From assembly GCA_964507025.1 (NCBI GenBank), contig CAZDOK010000007.1, positions 62,001-126,000 of the forward strand: a stretch of 64,000 nucleotides of DNA, given 5' to 3'. The DNA is from Amarobacter sp964507025. Its GTDB lineage: Bacteria; Chloroflexota; Dehalococcoidia; Tepidiformales; Tepidiformaceae. The notes below the pieces were generated by a model, which saw nothing but the letters and a program-made list of their open reading frames with translations, was not told the DNA's origin and made no database searches. Within the stretch, counting starts at the first letter, position 1. The number at the start of each line of letters is the position of its first letter. A program made the translations under genes and the position numbers. Below, in pieces: positions 32,969-40,349 of the stretch.

Positions 32969-33976
32969 TCAGCCGCCGATGTGCGACATTTCGACCTTGC
33001 GCAGGCCGGCGGTGTGCTCGGAGCGAATCTCGGAGTAGCGGTCGTTTCTCACGCGCCAGACAGAGCCGAGGAACGCCGAGATCTCCTCGTCGGAGGAGCC
33101 GTTCCGGAGCAACGTGCGGAAGTCGTGCCCGCGAGTGCCGAAAAGGCAGGTGTAGAGTTCGCCCTCGGGCGAAAGGCGCGCGCGGGTGCAATCGCCGCAG
33201 AAGGGTTCGGTGATCGAGGTGATCAGGCCGATCTCACCGGAACCGTCGCGGTAGCGCCAGCGTTTGGCGACTTCGCCGCGGTAGTTGGGCTCGGCGGGCT
33301 CGATCGGCAGCTCGGCGTTGATGCGGGCGACAATCTCGCGGGCGGGCACGACGTGCTGCATCTGCCAGCCGTTGGTGGCGCCGACGTCCATGAATTCGAT
33401 GAAGCGGACGATGATGCCGGTGCCTTTGAAGTGCCGGGCCAGGTCGACGATGGTGTGGTCGTTGACGCCGCGCTTGACGACGGCGTTGACCTTGATCGGG
33501 GCGAGGCCGGCGTCGCGGGCGGCCTCGATACCATCGAGGACGACCGACGGGGGGACACCCACGTCGTTCATCGACTGGAAGACGGCCGCGTCGAGCGAAT
33601 CAAGGGAGACGGTGATGCGCTGGAGGCCGGCTTCGGCGAGGCGGCCGGCCTGGGCGCGCAACAGCGAGCCGTTCGTGGTGAGGGTCAGGTCCTTGAGCCC
33701 GGGCGTCTCGCGCAGCAAGGCGATGAGCTGGTGGAGGTCGCGGCGGACCAGGGGCTCGCCACCGGTCAGGCGGATCTTCTCGACACCGTGTTCGACGAAG
33801 ATACGCGCGAGGCGACCGATCTCTTCGTAGGTGAGCAGCTCATCGCGCTGGAGGAAGGCGTAGTCGGGGCCGAAGACTTCGCGCGGCATGCAATAGGTGC
33901 AGCGGAAGTTGCACCTGTCGGTGACCGAGATGCGGAGATCGCGTAGCGGGCGCCCCAGGGCGTCGGTGAATCCCAT
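32969..33976 (-). CDS. moaA: GTP 3',8-cyclase (molybdenum cofactor synthesis)
   Basis: A 335-residue radical-SAM enzyme for the first step of Moco synthesis. The N-terminal 4Fe-4S ligands are Cys22, Cys26 and Cys29 (CNFRCTYC). The C-terminal cluster motif CGDCTRARLSPEGELYTCLF holds three more cysteines. The chain ends HIGG, the conserved double-glycine tail that reaches the active site. Other moa genes are absent here. It seems leaderless from TAAGCT (33989 to 33984), 7 nt before the ATG. A 20-bp palindrome lies at about -34 to -53 from that start. Confidence 0.95.
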   Translation of the reverse strand: MGFTDALGRPLRDLRISVTDRCNFRCTYCMPREVFGPDYAFLQRDELLTYEEIGRLARIFVEHGVEKIRLTGGEPLVRRDLHQLIALLRETPGLKDLTLTTNGSLLRAQAGRLAEAGLQRITVSLDSLDAAVFQSMNDVGVPPSVVLDGIEAARDAGLAPIKVNAVVKRGVNDHTIVDLARHFKGTGIIVRFIEFMDVGATNGWQMQHVVPAREIVARINAELPIEPAEPNYRGEVAKRWRYRDGSGEIGLITSITEPFCGDCTRARLSPEGELYTCLFGTRGHDFRTLLRNGSSDEEISAFLGSVWRVRNDRYSEIRSEHTAGLRKVEMSHIGG

Positions 33977-33983
33977 TAGGGTT

Positions 33984-33989
33984 AGCTTA
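33984..33989 (-). promoter_or_regulatory. -10 hexamer TAAGCT, leaderless moaA
   Basis: On the minus strand TAAGCT ends 7 nt before the moaA ATG at 33976. No ribosome site is present. Confidence 0.5.
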
Positions 33990-34009
33990 GCGGATCGCCC
34001 GCGGCCCGA

Positions 34010-34029
34010 AACCTGCGCTAGCGCAGGTT
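34010..34029. promoter_or_regulatory. 20-bp perfect palindrome upstream of moaA
   Basis: AACCTGCGCTAGCGCAGGTT is a perfect palindrome. It overlaps the last base pairs of the MerR stop and covers the -35 zone of moaA, so it could be an operator for moaA. As RNA it would form an 8-bp hairpin with a CUAG loop, a possible MerR-gene terminator without a U-run. Confidence 0.7.
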
Positions 34030-34516
34030 ATGACGAACGGGGCGTTGCGGCAGTAGTGGGTTCGGCTGTGGCTTCAGCCCACCGCGCGAGCATCTCGTCG
34101 TGCTTTTTCACGCGATCAGCGAGGACGCTTCGCATGGCGGCCATGCGCTCCATCTTCTGGTCGATGAGCTCGATCTGATGGAGCGTGACCTCGCGGGCGC
34201 GGCGTATCTGCGCGGCCTTTTCAGCGGCGTCGGCATCGGTGCGCCAGCCGGCCTTGATCTGGAGGCGGACATCCTCGGCCTCGAGCATTTCCTTGATTTC
34301 GGCGAGGGAGAAGCCGAGGAGGTCTTTCAGTTCGCGGATGCGCTCGACGCGCTCCATGTCCTCGGCGGAATAGAGGCGGAAGCCGCCATCCATGCGGGTG
34401 GGGGACTTGAGCAGGCCCTTCTCCTCGTAGTAGCGGAGCGTGCGCTGGGTAAGCTGCGCTCGCTCGGCGGCTTCGCCGATCTGGAGGTAGCGGTCGGTCG
34501 TTGATGGTTCGGCCAT
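34028..34516 (-). CDS. MerR-family regulator
   Basis: 162 residues. The N-terminal winged HTH YLQIGEAAERAQLTQRTLRY, then KGLLKSPTRMDGGFRLYSAE, is followed by a long coiled-coil helix (about 75-140, LHQIELIDQKMERMAAMRSV). There are no cysteine metal ligands, so it senses something other than mercury or redox through a classical Cys site. The ATG has no strong ribosome site, and the leader is about 5 nt. A TTGACG...CGTTAA inverted pair overlaps its -35, suggesting autoregulation. Confidence 0.88.
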   Translation of the reverse strand: MAEPSTTDRYLQIGEAAERAQLTQRTLRYYEEKGLLKSPTRMDGGFRLYSAEDMERVERIRELKDLLGFSLAEIKEMLEAEDVRLQIKAGWRTDADAAEKAAQIRRAREVTLHQIELIDQKMERMAAMRSVLADRVKKHDEMLARWAEATAEPTTAATPRSS

Positions 34517-34527
34517 TTCTGGAACCT

Positions 34528-34555
34528 AGTCTACCTACATTAACGCGCACGTCAA
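34528..34555 (-). promoter_or_regulatory. MerR promoter with overlapping inverted repeat
   Basis: On the minus strand, TTGACG (34555 to 34550), a 16-bp spacer, then TAGACT (34533 to 34528). TTGACG-TGCG-CGTTAA (34555 to 34540) is an inverted repeat with one mismatch spanning the -35 and spacer, the usual place for MerR-family operators. Confidence 0.6.
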
Positions 34556-34592
34556 GGTACGATTTCGGCTGGAGGCGTGTTCGCCGGGTGCC

Positions 34593-35189
34593 TCAGGATG
34601 CTTCGCCCTGTGCCGCCTGGAGCGAAGCGATGAACTGCCGAACGAAAGCCTGTTGGGGCGGAGTAAGCTCGCGAAAACGGAGATGGAGCACGGTGTGCCC
34701 GTTCGCCGCCGGGGTAGCGCGGACAAGCTCGCAGGGAACGCTGGCGGAATACCCGCGGTTCCAGAGGCTTACTTCCAGCTGGCTGCCGCCGGGCCGTGTT
34801 TCGACTGCGACGGCGAGGCCCCCCATGGAGATGTCCACCAGGCGGCCGGGCTGCCGCGAGGTGCCGAGCACGGAGCGGACTTCGACCTGCAGGTCGGCCG
34901 GGTAGCGGCGATCCTTGCGGAGGTCGAGCGGGCGCCAGTGCGTGGTTAGCCGGAACGCGGCCACATCGTTCTTCGCCGCGACAAAGGAGCAGATCGCGAA
35001 GGTCCGGGCACCCTGGGACCCCTGGATGACCATATAGTCCGTGTCCGGCTGCCAGGCCGCCGGGGGATCGGTGACGCGTGCGGCCATGGACTCCTCGCGC
35101 GCGACGACGACGGTTGCCGTCCACTGTTCGGGCGGGGAAGAGCGGCGCACGATTGTGACGGGCGTGCCGGGAGCGACGACGCTGACCAT
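34593..35189 (-). CDS. PilZ-domain cyclic-di-GMP effector
   Basis: 198 residues. The N-terminal ~85 residues form a YcgR-like beta domain (VAPGTPVTIVRRSS onward). The C-terminal PilZ domain has both c-di-GMP motifs: RxxxR at 91-95 (RKDRR) and DxSxxG at 119-124 (DISMGG). It probably binds c-di-GMP and acts on motility, surface or wall targets. Degenerate GGDEF sequence is found at 59918-60994, but no active cyclase is in the window. It is leaderless: TACCAT ends 6 nt before the ATG at 35189. Confidence 0.87.
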   Translation of the reverse strand: MVSVVAPGTPVTIVRRSSPPEQWTATVVVAREESMAARVTDPPAAWQPDTDYMVIQGSQGARTFAICSFVAAKNDVAAFRLTTHWRPLDLRKDRRYPADLQVEVRSVLGTSRQPGRLVDISMGGLAVAVETRPGGSQLEVSLWNRGYSASVPCELVRATPAANGHTVLHLRFRELTPPQQAFVRQFIASLQAAQGEAS

Positions 35190-35195
35190 GTAGGG

Positions 35196-35201
35196 ATGGT
35201 A
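35196..35201 (-). promoter_or_regulatory. -10 hexamer TACCAT, leaderless PilZ gene
   Basis: On the minus strand TACCAT ends 6 nt before the ATG at 35189. Confidence 0.5.
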
Positions 35202-35286
35202 TCGGCACGATGTGCTTCCCTCCTTATGGCAGTCTGTTTGCAGTGCGCCGCTTGCCGCGAGCGGGAGCCCGGCGGACGATCGACGC

Positions 35287-35856
35287 ATGCACGAGTCTCC
35301 CGAGGTTGACGGGTTGGCGCCGCGTTTGCGGCCGATGCGCGCGGCTGACGTGGAGGTCGTGATGGCCGTGGAGCGGGCAGCCTATGAGGAAGGCTGGCCG
35401 GCGACGGCATTCGAACGCGAACTGACGCGGAACACGATGGCGCGCTACGTGGTCGTGGAAGATGGAGCGGGGAAGATCCGGGGATTCGCCGGGCTCTGGC
35501 TCATGGTGGATGAGGCCCATGTTGTAACGGTGGCGGTGCTCCCGCGGGAGAGGCGGGCCGGGCTGGGGCGATTGCTCGTGCACGGGCTGATCGAAGTGGC
35601 GATAGACCACGGGATGACGGTGGCAACGCTTGAGGTGCGCGAATCCAACGAGGCGGCGCGGCGACTCTACCGGGAGTACGGGTTCTACGAGGTGGGCCGG
35701 CGAAAGCGGTACTACGCGGACAACCACGAGGACGCGGTGATCATGACGACCGAAGAGCTGGCCAGCCCCGCCTACCAGCGCCGGCTGGAACGGCTGGCGG
35801 AGGAGCTGGCGAGGCGGTTCCCGGGAGTAGATCCGCGCGGTGCGCTAGACGAGTGA
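35287..35856 (+). CDS. rimI: GNAT acetyltransferase, RimI-like
   Basis: 189 residues. The GNAT core has VVTVAVLPRERRAGLGRLLV (acetyl-CoA pyrophosphate loop RRAGLG) and the RimI-type segment LEVRESNEAARRLYREYGF followed by RKRYYADNHEDAVIM, which is close to ribosomal-protein-alanine N-acetyltransferase. It acetylates the N-terminal Ala of S18 or similar ends. The ATG at 35287 is preferred over a longer frame lacking conservation. Its 3' end overlaps the convergent hypothetical gene by 12 nt. Confidence 0.85.
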   Translation: MHESPEVDGLAPRLRPMRAADVEVVMAVERAAYEEGWPATAFERELTRNTMARYVVVEDGAGKIRGFAGLWLMVDEAHVVTVAVLPRERRAGLGRLLVHGLIEVAIDHGMTVATLEVRESNEAARRLYREYGFYEVGRRKRYYADNHEDAVIMTTEELASPAYQRRLERLAEELARRFPGVDPRGALDE

Positions 35857-36171
35857 GGCGGCCAGATCGGTGAGGACCGTCTCGGCCCTGTCGAGGCGGG
35901 CACGAATGCCCCAAGGGCCGTGAATATTAAGCGTCATGTTCTCGGCCTGACCGCGGACGCCGGGGAGGCGGCCACGTTTGCCTGCAGCCTCGTAGTAGCG
36001 CTGGAGCTCAGCTGAGCCATCGCCGTAGATGGCCGTCAGTACCTCGACCGTGCGATCGTCCCAGAGGTCGTAGTCAAAGGGGTTGGGGCCGCTGCCGCGG
36101 AGGCGGCCGATGCGGTCGATCTGGGCCTGGATGCGCTCGCGGGCGCGAGCCGGGTTTGCGACGTTCGCCAT
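35845..36171 (-). CDS. Small hypothetical protein
   Basis: 108 residues, charged and mainly helical, with RERIQAQIDRIGRLRGSGPN and a C-terminal IHGPWGIRARLDRAETVLTD. There is no membrane segment or recognised motif. It is leaderless: TACACT (36184 to 36179) ends 7 nt before the ATG at 36171. It overlaps the 3' end of rimI by 12 nt and follows another hypothetical gene on the same strand. I do not recognise a family. Confidence 0.6.
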   Translation of the reverse strand: MANVANPARARERIQAQIDRIGRLRGSGPNPFDYDLWDDRTVEVLTAIYGDGSAELQRYYEAAGKRGRLPGVRGQAENMTLNIHGPWGIRARLDRAETVLTDLAASLV

Positions 36172-36178
36172 GGTGCGG

Positions 36179-36184
36179 AGTGTA
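36179..36184 (-). promoter_or_regulatory. -10 hexamer TACACT, leaderless hypothetical gene
   Basis: On the minus strand TACACT ends 7 nt before the ATG at 36171. Confidence 0.5.
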
Positions 36185-36214
36185 GCCGGTGCTGCGAATC
36201 CGGGAAAACCGCGA

Positions 36215-36631
36215 TCAGGCGGCGGCCGGCCGGCCATGGAGTTCGAAGGCGATATCGCCGAGGCTCAGGAGCGCGCCGACCAGCTCGACGGAGCCATCGT
36301 GAGATACGCGTGCGACATCACCAAGGAAGGCAGCCACCTCGGCGCTTGGGCCTTCGCCATAGAAGGAAAGCGGCCTGAGGACGCCGAGGCTGGTGCTGCA
36401 GAGCACCCGCCCACTGTCATCGCGCGCAGCGAGGGCGAGGGCGACGTGGTCGATACCATAGGGACGGCGCATGTGGCCCATCGAAAGGCGCACCCACGAG
36501 AGAATGTCGTCGACAAGGGAGGCACTGGCGACGGGGCTCTCAAGGCGCCAGCGCGCCTCGCGAACGCCCACGCCTTCACGGATCAGGCGTTCGACGCGAC
36601 GGTGGACCGGACGGCGGCTGAAGAACGGCAT
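36215..36631 (-). CDS. Hypothetical protein
   Basis: 138 residues. An Arg-rich N-terminus (FFSRRPVHRRVERLIREGVG) is followed by an alpha/beta segment with VDDILSWVRLSMGHM and a beta-rich C-terminus (YGIDHVALALAARDDSG, then VARVSHDGSVELVGALLSLG). There is no signal or membrane segment. The opposite-strand frame 36083-36640 is a shadow. The minus-strand protein has the more ordinary composition, but confidence is moderate. No family is recognised. Confidence 0.5.
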   Translation of the reverse strand: MPFFSRRPVHRRVERLIREGVGVREARWRLESPVASASLVDDILSWVRLSMGHMRRPYGIDHVALALAARDDSGRVLCSTSLGVLRPLSFYGEGPSAEVAAFLGDVARVSHDGSVELVGALLSLGDIAFELHGRPAAA

Positions 36632-36736
36632 GTGCCCTGAGTTTCGGCACGGGCGGTTGTGTTCTTGGTTGCAATTGGGTGCCAGCGACCGGGGCGCTGG
36701 CCGGGCCGGGCAGTAGCCCGTACACTCGGAGATCGC

Positions 36737-37186
36737 GTGGACAACGATTTTAGTGTCGATCTGGACGAGATCGCGGCGACCATTCGCACGCACGACGTGG
36801 TGATCGTGAGGTTCATCACGCTGGGCCAGCGGCTGTTGCTCGACTTCCGGGCGAGCGAGATCGACGGGCCGCTCGTGCGGCTGGTGGAGCCGGTCCGGAA
36901 CGTGCAGGAACGCTATGCGAACCTCCGGCAACTCAGGCCGCGATTCGGCAATCCGGAGAAGATTGTTGCGGTGTTCTGGCCGCGTTTCGCGGCATCGCTG
37001 GAATCGACGGGCCTCTGGCGCCAGATCGCGGAGCGGATCATTGAAACCGGGCACGCCGAATCGGTACGGGCTGCCGCCGAAGTGATGAGCGAACTGGCGG
37101 AACTGGAACGCGCGCACCAGCGATCCGCAATCCGTGGGGGCGACCGGTTTCGGACGCTGTGGAGCGCCTCGCCGGCGCCGCGCTAG
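36737..37186 (+). CDS. Hypothetical protein
   Basis: 149 residues starting with GTG. It has GGAG 5 nt upstream and TACACT at 36721-36726 as a possible -10. The sequence DLDEIAATIRTHDVVIVRFI, then LLLDFRASEIDGPLVRLVEP, reads as an alpha/beta soluble protein, with a helical C-terminus. It is clearly coding by composition, but I do not recognise the family. It overlaps the start of the zincin gene, suggesting a two-gene unit. Confidence 0.6.
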   Translation: MDNDFSVDLDEIAATIRTHDVVIVRFITLGQRLLLDFRASEIDGPLVRLVEPVRNVQERYANLRQLRPRFGNPEKIVAVFWPRFAASLESTGLWRQIAERIIETGHAESVRAAAEVMSELAELERAHQRSAIRGGDRFRTLWSASPAPR

Positions 37187-37565
37187 GAGCCAGGGACTGG
37201 AACGGCGTGAATTCCGGAGGCTCGTGCGCGAGGCAGTCGCCTCGTTGCCACCGGAACTGCTGCGGAACGTGCACAACGTTGACATCGTCATCGAGCGCCG
37301 GCCGACCGCACTCGATCGGAAGGCGGCGGGAATTGGGCCGCGCGGTCTGTTACTCGGGCTGTATCACGGCATTCCGCTCACGAAACGAGGCGAGAACTAC
37401 AACCTGGTTGCACCGGATAAGATCAGCATCTATCAGGAGCACATCGAGGCGATCTGCTCGAACGACGACGAGATTCGCGAACAAGTGCGCAAAACAGTAT
37501 TGCACGAACTGGGTCACTATTTCGGGATCGATGACGACCGCCTGCACGAACTCGGAATGGGCTAG
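37134..37565 (+). CDS. Zincin-like metallopeptidase (minimal MMP-like)
   Basis: Up to 143 residues. The C-terminal VLHELGHYFGIDDDRLHELG is the HExxHxxGxxD-type zinc site of the PF06262 zincin family (COG3824). The N-terminal helix FRRLVREAVASLPPELL and the beta segment VDIVIERRPT match the rest of the family. The GTG at 37134 gives a 53-nt overlap with the previous gene. A non-canonical CTG at 37197 or a GTG at 37224 would fit the domain start better, so the start is uncertain. Its TAG stop forms the first half of the next -10 hexamer. Confidence 0.78.
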   Translation: MGATGFGRCGAPRRRRARSQGLERREFRRLVREAVASLPPELLRNVHNVDIVIERRPTALDRKAAGIGPRGLLLGLYHGIPLTKRGENYNLVAPDKISIYQEHIEAICSNDDEIREQVRKTVLHELGHYFGIDDDRLHELGMG

Positions 37566-37568
37566 GTT
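37563..37568 (+). promoter_or_regulatory. -10 hexamer TAGGTT before a 26-codon ORF
   Basis: TAGGTT includes the zincin stop codon and ends 6 nt before a GTG at 37575. Confidence 0.45.
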
Positions 37569-37574
37569 GGACCG

Positions 37575-37655
37575 GTGCCAGCCATGGCATTGGTTGTACC
37601 TGGAGGTAATGAAACGGTATCGAGGCAATTGACCGAAGCGGGACGGGATGCGTAG
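37575..37655 (+). CDS. Possible leaderless small protein (26 aa)
   Basis: GTG-initiated, 26 residues (VPAMALVVPGGNETVSRQLT plus six more), ending at a TAG that opens the next -10 hexamer. The TAGGTT-6 nt-GTG arrangement is copied at the following LCP gene. No homology is known. It may be a translated leader controlling the LCP gene, or a chance frame. Evidence is the promoter geometry only. Confidence 0.3.
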   Translation: MPAMALVVPGGNETVSRQLTEAGRDA

Positions 37656-37658
37656 GTT
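37653..37658 (+). promoter_or_regulatory. -10 hexamer TAGGTT, leaderless LCP gene
   Basis: TAGGTT ends 6 nt before the GTG at 37665 and repeats the layout at 37563-37577 (GTAGGTTGGGACGGTG versus CTAGGTTGGACCGGTG). Confidence 0.5.
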
Positions 37659-37664
37659 GGGACG

Positions 37665-39104
37665 GTGACGAGCCGTGTCGAGGATTCCAGGCTCGCCGCC
37701 ATACCAGAGCGGCGCCGGGCGAGGCCGCGAGCACGGTCGGCGCCCCGCGTAACGGCTTCCCAGCGTTTCCTCTTCGTCCTCGCGCTCTTTACCTTCGGCC
37801 TGGCGTCGATGTACACCAGCATCGCGCTCCTGGCACGGGTGACGCCGGCGCTCTTTCCCGGGAAGTCACTGACGAACCTGGCGATCATTCGTCCACTTGC
37901 CAGCCTGGATACGCCGCTGGTGGGGATCAAGGATCCCGGAGCGAACAGCGTGTTCAACGAGCGCATAAACATGCTCGTCCTCGGCGTCGACAAGCGTCCC
38001 GGGTGGCAGTTCGAAGACAACGCGAATGCGGGCTACCTGACCGACACGATCATGGTCGCAACGCTCGATCCGGTGGCGGATACGGTGAACGTCCTGAGCT
38101 TCCCGCGCGACATGTGGATTGATATCCACAAGCCGGATGGCGTGCACCAGGGCCGGATCAATGAGGCGTACGGCATCGGTGTGCGCGATTCCGGGTCCAT
38201 CAAGGGTGGCGTGGAACAGCTGAAGCGTGACCTGAAGGAGAACTTCGGGATCGAGATCAAGCACTACGTGATCCTGGACTTCGAGGGCGTCGAGCGGCTG
38301 GTCGACTCCCTTGGCGGCGTGGAAGTGGATGTGCCCTACGACCTCTCGGTGCCGGACTGGTACTACAGCAACGACGACCAGAACGCGACCTGGGTGAGCT
38401 TCCCTCCGGGCCTGAACCAGCTCGATGGCTACCACGCCGTAGCCTTCGGCCGCCACCGCGAATATGACAGCGACCTGAAGCGCGTGAAGCGCCAGCAGCT
38501 GGTGTTGGAGTCGGCGCTCCGGAAGGCGTTCTCGATCGGGCTCCTGAACCGGAACACGAAGGACCTGTGGGATGCGTACTCGGGAATGGTGAAGACCGAC
38601 ATCCCCTACTCCAAGTTCCCGGGGTATGCGCTCGCCCTGAAGGACACGAACGGCCGGCTCAAGACGTTCTCGCTCGGAGACCCGGTGAATGACGTGCCGA
38701 CGATGACGCCGTTCACGACCGCTGGCGGGGCGGCGGTACTGCTCTGGAATGCGGAAAACGTGCAGTACTGGCTCAGCCAGGTGTTTACGAAGTCTGCCTA
38801 TGCCGGTTCGGTGGTGGAGATCCAGAACGGCTACGGCGAGGACGGGGAGGTGCGGGTGGCGGCGCTGGGCCGGTACCTGCGTTATGTGAAAGGCCTGCCC
38901 ACCGTGTACTACGGGGCCGATGCAGCTCCCCAGCCCCGAACGTCGATAACCCTGTACGGCTCAGAGCGCCGGTCGCTGGCGGAAGACATCGCGAAGTGGA
39001 TGGGTGTGCCAGCTTCGGAGATCGTGACACTGAACAAGACGGACTCGAGCCTCCCGGACGTGATCGTCACCATCGGCAAGGACTTCAAGGTCCCGGGAGG
39101 CTAG
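37665..39104 (+). CDS. LytR-CpsA-Psr (LCP) family cell-wall ligase
   Basis: 479 residues. A basic N-terminus and one membrane segment (about 35-57, LFVLALFTFGLASMYTSIAL) precede the LCP domain (about 98-290) with LVLGVDKR, the Arg-rich phosphate-binding VLSFPRDMWIDI, and FGRHREYDSDLKRVKRQQ. A LytR_C domain ends the chain. It transfers glycopolymers from lipid carriers to peptidoglycan or other acceptors, outside the membrane. The start GTG is set by the -10 spacing. Confidence 0.92.
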   Translation: MTSRVEDSRLAAIPERRRARPRARSAPRVTASQRFLFVLALFTFGLASMYTSIALLARVTPALFPGKSLTNLAIIRPLASLDTPLVGIKDPGANSVFNERINMLVLGVDKRPGWQFEDNANAGYLTDTIMVATLDPVADTVNVLSFPRDMWIDIHKPDGVHQGRINEAYGIGVRDSGSIKGGVEQLKRDLKENFGIEIKHYVILDFEGVERLVDSLGGVEVDVPYDLSVPDWYYSNDDQNATWVSFPPGLNQLDGYHAVAFGRHREYDSDLKRVKRQQLVLESALRKAFSIGLLNRNTKDLWDAYSGMVKTDIPYSKFPGYALALKDTNGRLKTFSLGDPVNDVPTMTPFTTAGGAAVLLWNAENVQYWLSQVFTKSAYAGSVVEIQNGYGEDGEVRVAALGRYLRYVKGLPTVYYGADAAPQPRTSITLYGSERRSLAEDIAKWMGVPASEIVTLNKTDSSLPDVIVTIGKDFKVPGG

Positions 39105-39113
39105 GCTCCCGGG

Positions 39114-40295
39114 TTACTCGGCCGCCCGTGGCGGCTCCGGGGGCTCATCGAGCGCCGTGCGAGCGACCTGCTCGAGCGCCCGGTCTTCCAGTGGCGGATT
39201 GTGGAGCGCGGCACGCACATCACGGTAGTAGCGCTGGATCGGGCGGCGCTTCTGGAGGCTGACACCGCCCACCACGCGCATCGCAAGGTCCACCGCCTCG
39301 ATGCAGTTGTTCAGCGTGTCGATCTTGGCCATGGCGATGCGGTCGAGGGCCGGCGGTGGGGTGAGCAGCTGGCGTTCCCAGGCACCGCACGCGTCTTCCA
39401 TGAGCGCCCGGCTACGGTGGATGAGGAGATCGATGCGGGCGATCCGGGTACGCACCCCGGGGTACTCCTTGATCGTGCGGTTGGAGTTGGGCGTCCGCTC
39501 GCGCGCGAACGCGACGGCGTAATTGCGCGCGGCCATGGCGACACCGATGGTGGTGGCGCAGAGGCCGAGGGCGAACCAGGCAATGCCTGCGCCGCCGCGG
39601 GCATCGTGCTGGCCGACCAGTCGCCGGTTGAGGAGCCGATCGGGAGGCAGGTAGATGTCGTCGAGGACGACATCGTGGGAACCGGTCGCCCGCATCGAAA
39701 GGCTGTCCCAGGTTTCCTCGATACGCAGCCCGGGGTCGGTGCGGAGGACCATGAAGTTCGCAAGTTCCGGCGGGCCGTCCCGGTCCGGGGCGACGCGGGC
39801 GAGGACGATGAAGTGATGGAGCAGGGGCGCGAGGGTGGTGAACGTCTTGCGGCCCGCCAACCGCCAGCCGTCTTCCACCGGCGCGGCCGTGGTGTCGGGC
39901 AGGCCGCCTCCCGCGGGGCTGCCCAGGCCCTCCTCCGTAGCGACGGTGTTCACCAGGTGGCCAAGCTCGACGGCGCCAAGGCACATCCGCTCGAACCACT
40001 CGGCGGGGTAGGAAGGGGCGTCCCGCTCCTGGCCGAAAGTCTTCAGGTGCATCATGAAGGCGAGCGCCGTCGAGCCATCGGCGCCGGCAATCGCTTCGAG
40101 CACCCCGAGATAGGTGCGGAGCGAGGCTTCAGCGCCCCCGAAGCGGCGCGGCACGGTCAGCCGGTAGAAGCCGGCGTCGCGGAGGCCGGCGAAGTTCTCG
40201 AAGGGGAAGGAGCCCTCGAGATCGTGGCGCTCGGCGCGGGCCGCGAAGGAGGGGGCGAGGTCGCGGGCGCGGGCAACCCAGTCGATCGAGGACAT
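39114..40295 (-). CDS. Acyl-CoA dehydrogenase-like flavoprotein
   Basis: 393 residues of the ACAD fold: helical N-terminus, central beta domain (WRLAGRKTFTTLAPLL and SMRATGSHDVVLDDIYLP), and a C-terminal four-helix bundle with RVVGGVSLQKRRPIQRYYRD. The RYYRDVR...H pattern is like the DszC/HpaC-type flavin monooxygenase branch (acyl-CoA_dh_2) as well as some dehydrogenases, and the catalytic Glu is not obvious. The substrate is therefore open. It is leaderless: TACACT (40307 to 40302) ends 6 nt before the ATG. Confidence 0.8.
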   Translation of the reverse strand: MSSIDWVARARDLAPSFAARAERHDLEGSFPFENFAGLRDAGFYRLTVPRRFGGAEASLRTYLGVLEAIAGADGSTALAFMMHLKTFGQERDAPSYPAEWFERMCLGAVELGHLVNTVATEEGLGSPAGGGLPDTTAAPVEDGWRLAGRKTFTTLAPLLHHFIVLARVAPDRDGPPELANFMVLRTDPGLRIEETWDSLSMRATGSHDVVLDDIYLPPDRLLNRRLVGQHDARGGAGIAWFALGLCATTIGVAMAARNYAVAFARERTPNSNRTIKEYPGVRTRIARIDLLIHRSRALMEDACGAWERQLLTPPPALDRIAMAKIDTLNNCIEAVDLAMRVVGGVSLQKRRPIQRYYRDVRAALHNPPLEDRALEQVARTALDEPPEPPRAAE

Positions 40296-40301
40296 GGAAG
40301 G

Positions 40302-40307
40302 AGTGTA
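40302..40307 (-). promoter_or_regulatory. -10 hexamer TACACT, leaderless ACAD-like gene
   Basis: On the minus strand TACACT ends 6 nt before the ATG at 40295. Confidence 0.55.
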
Positions 40308-40349
40308 GCCGGGTCGGGCTGACCTGGCTGATCGAGCTGATGAGGATGT

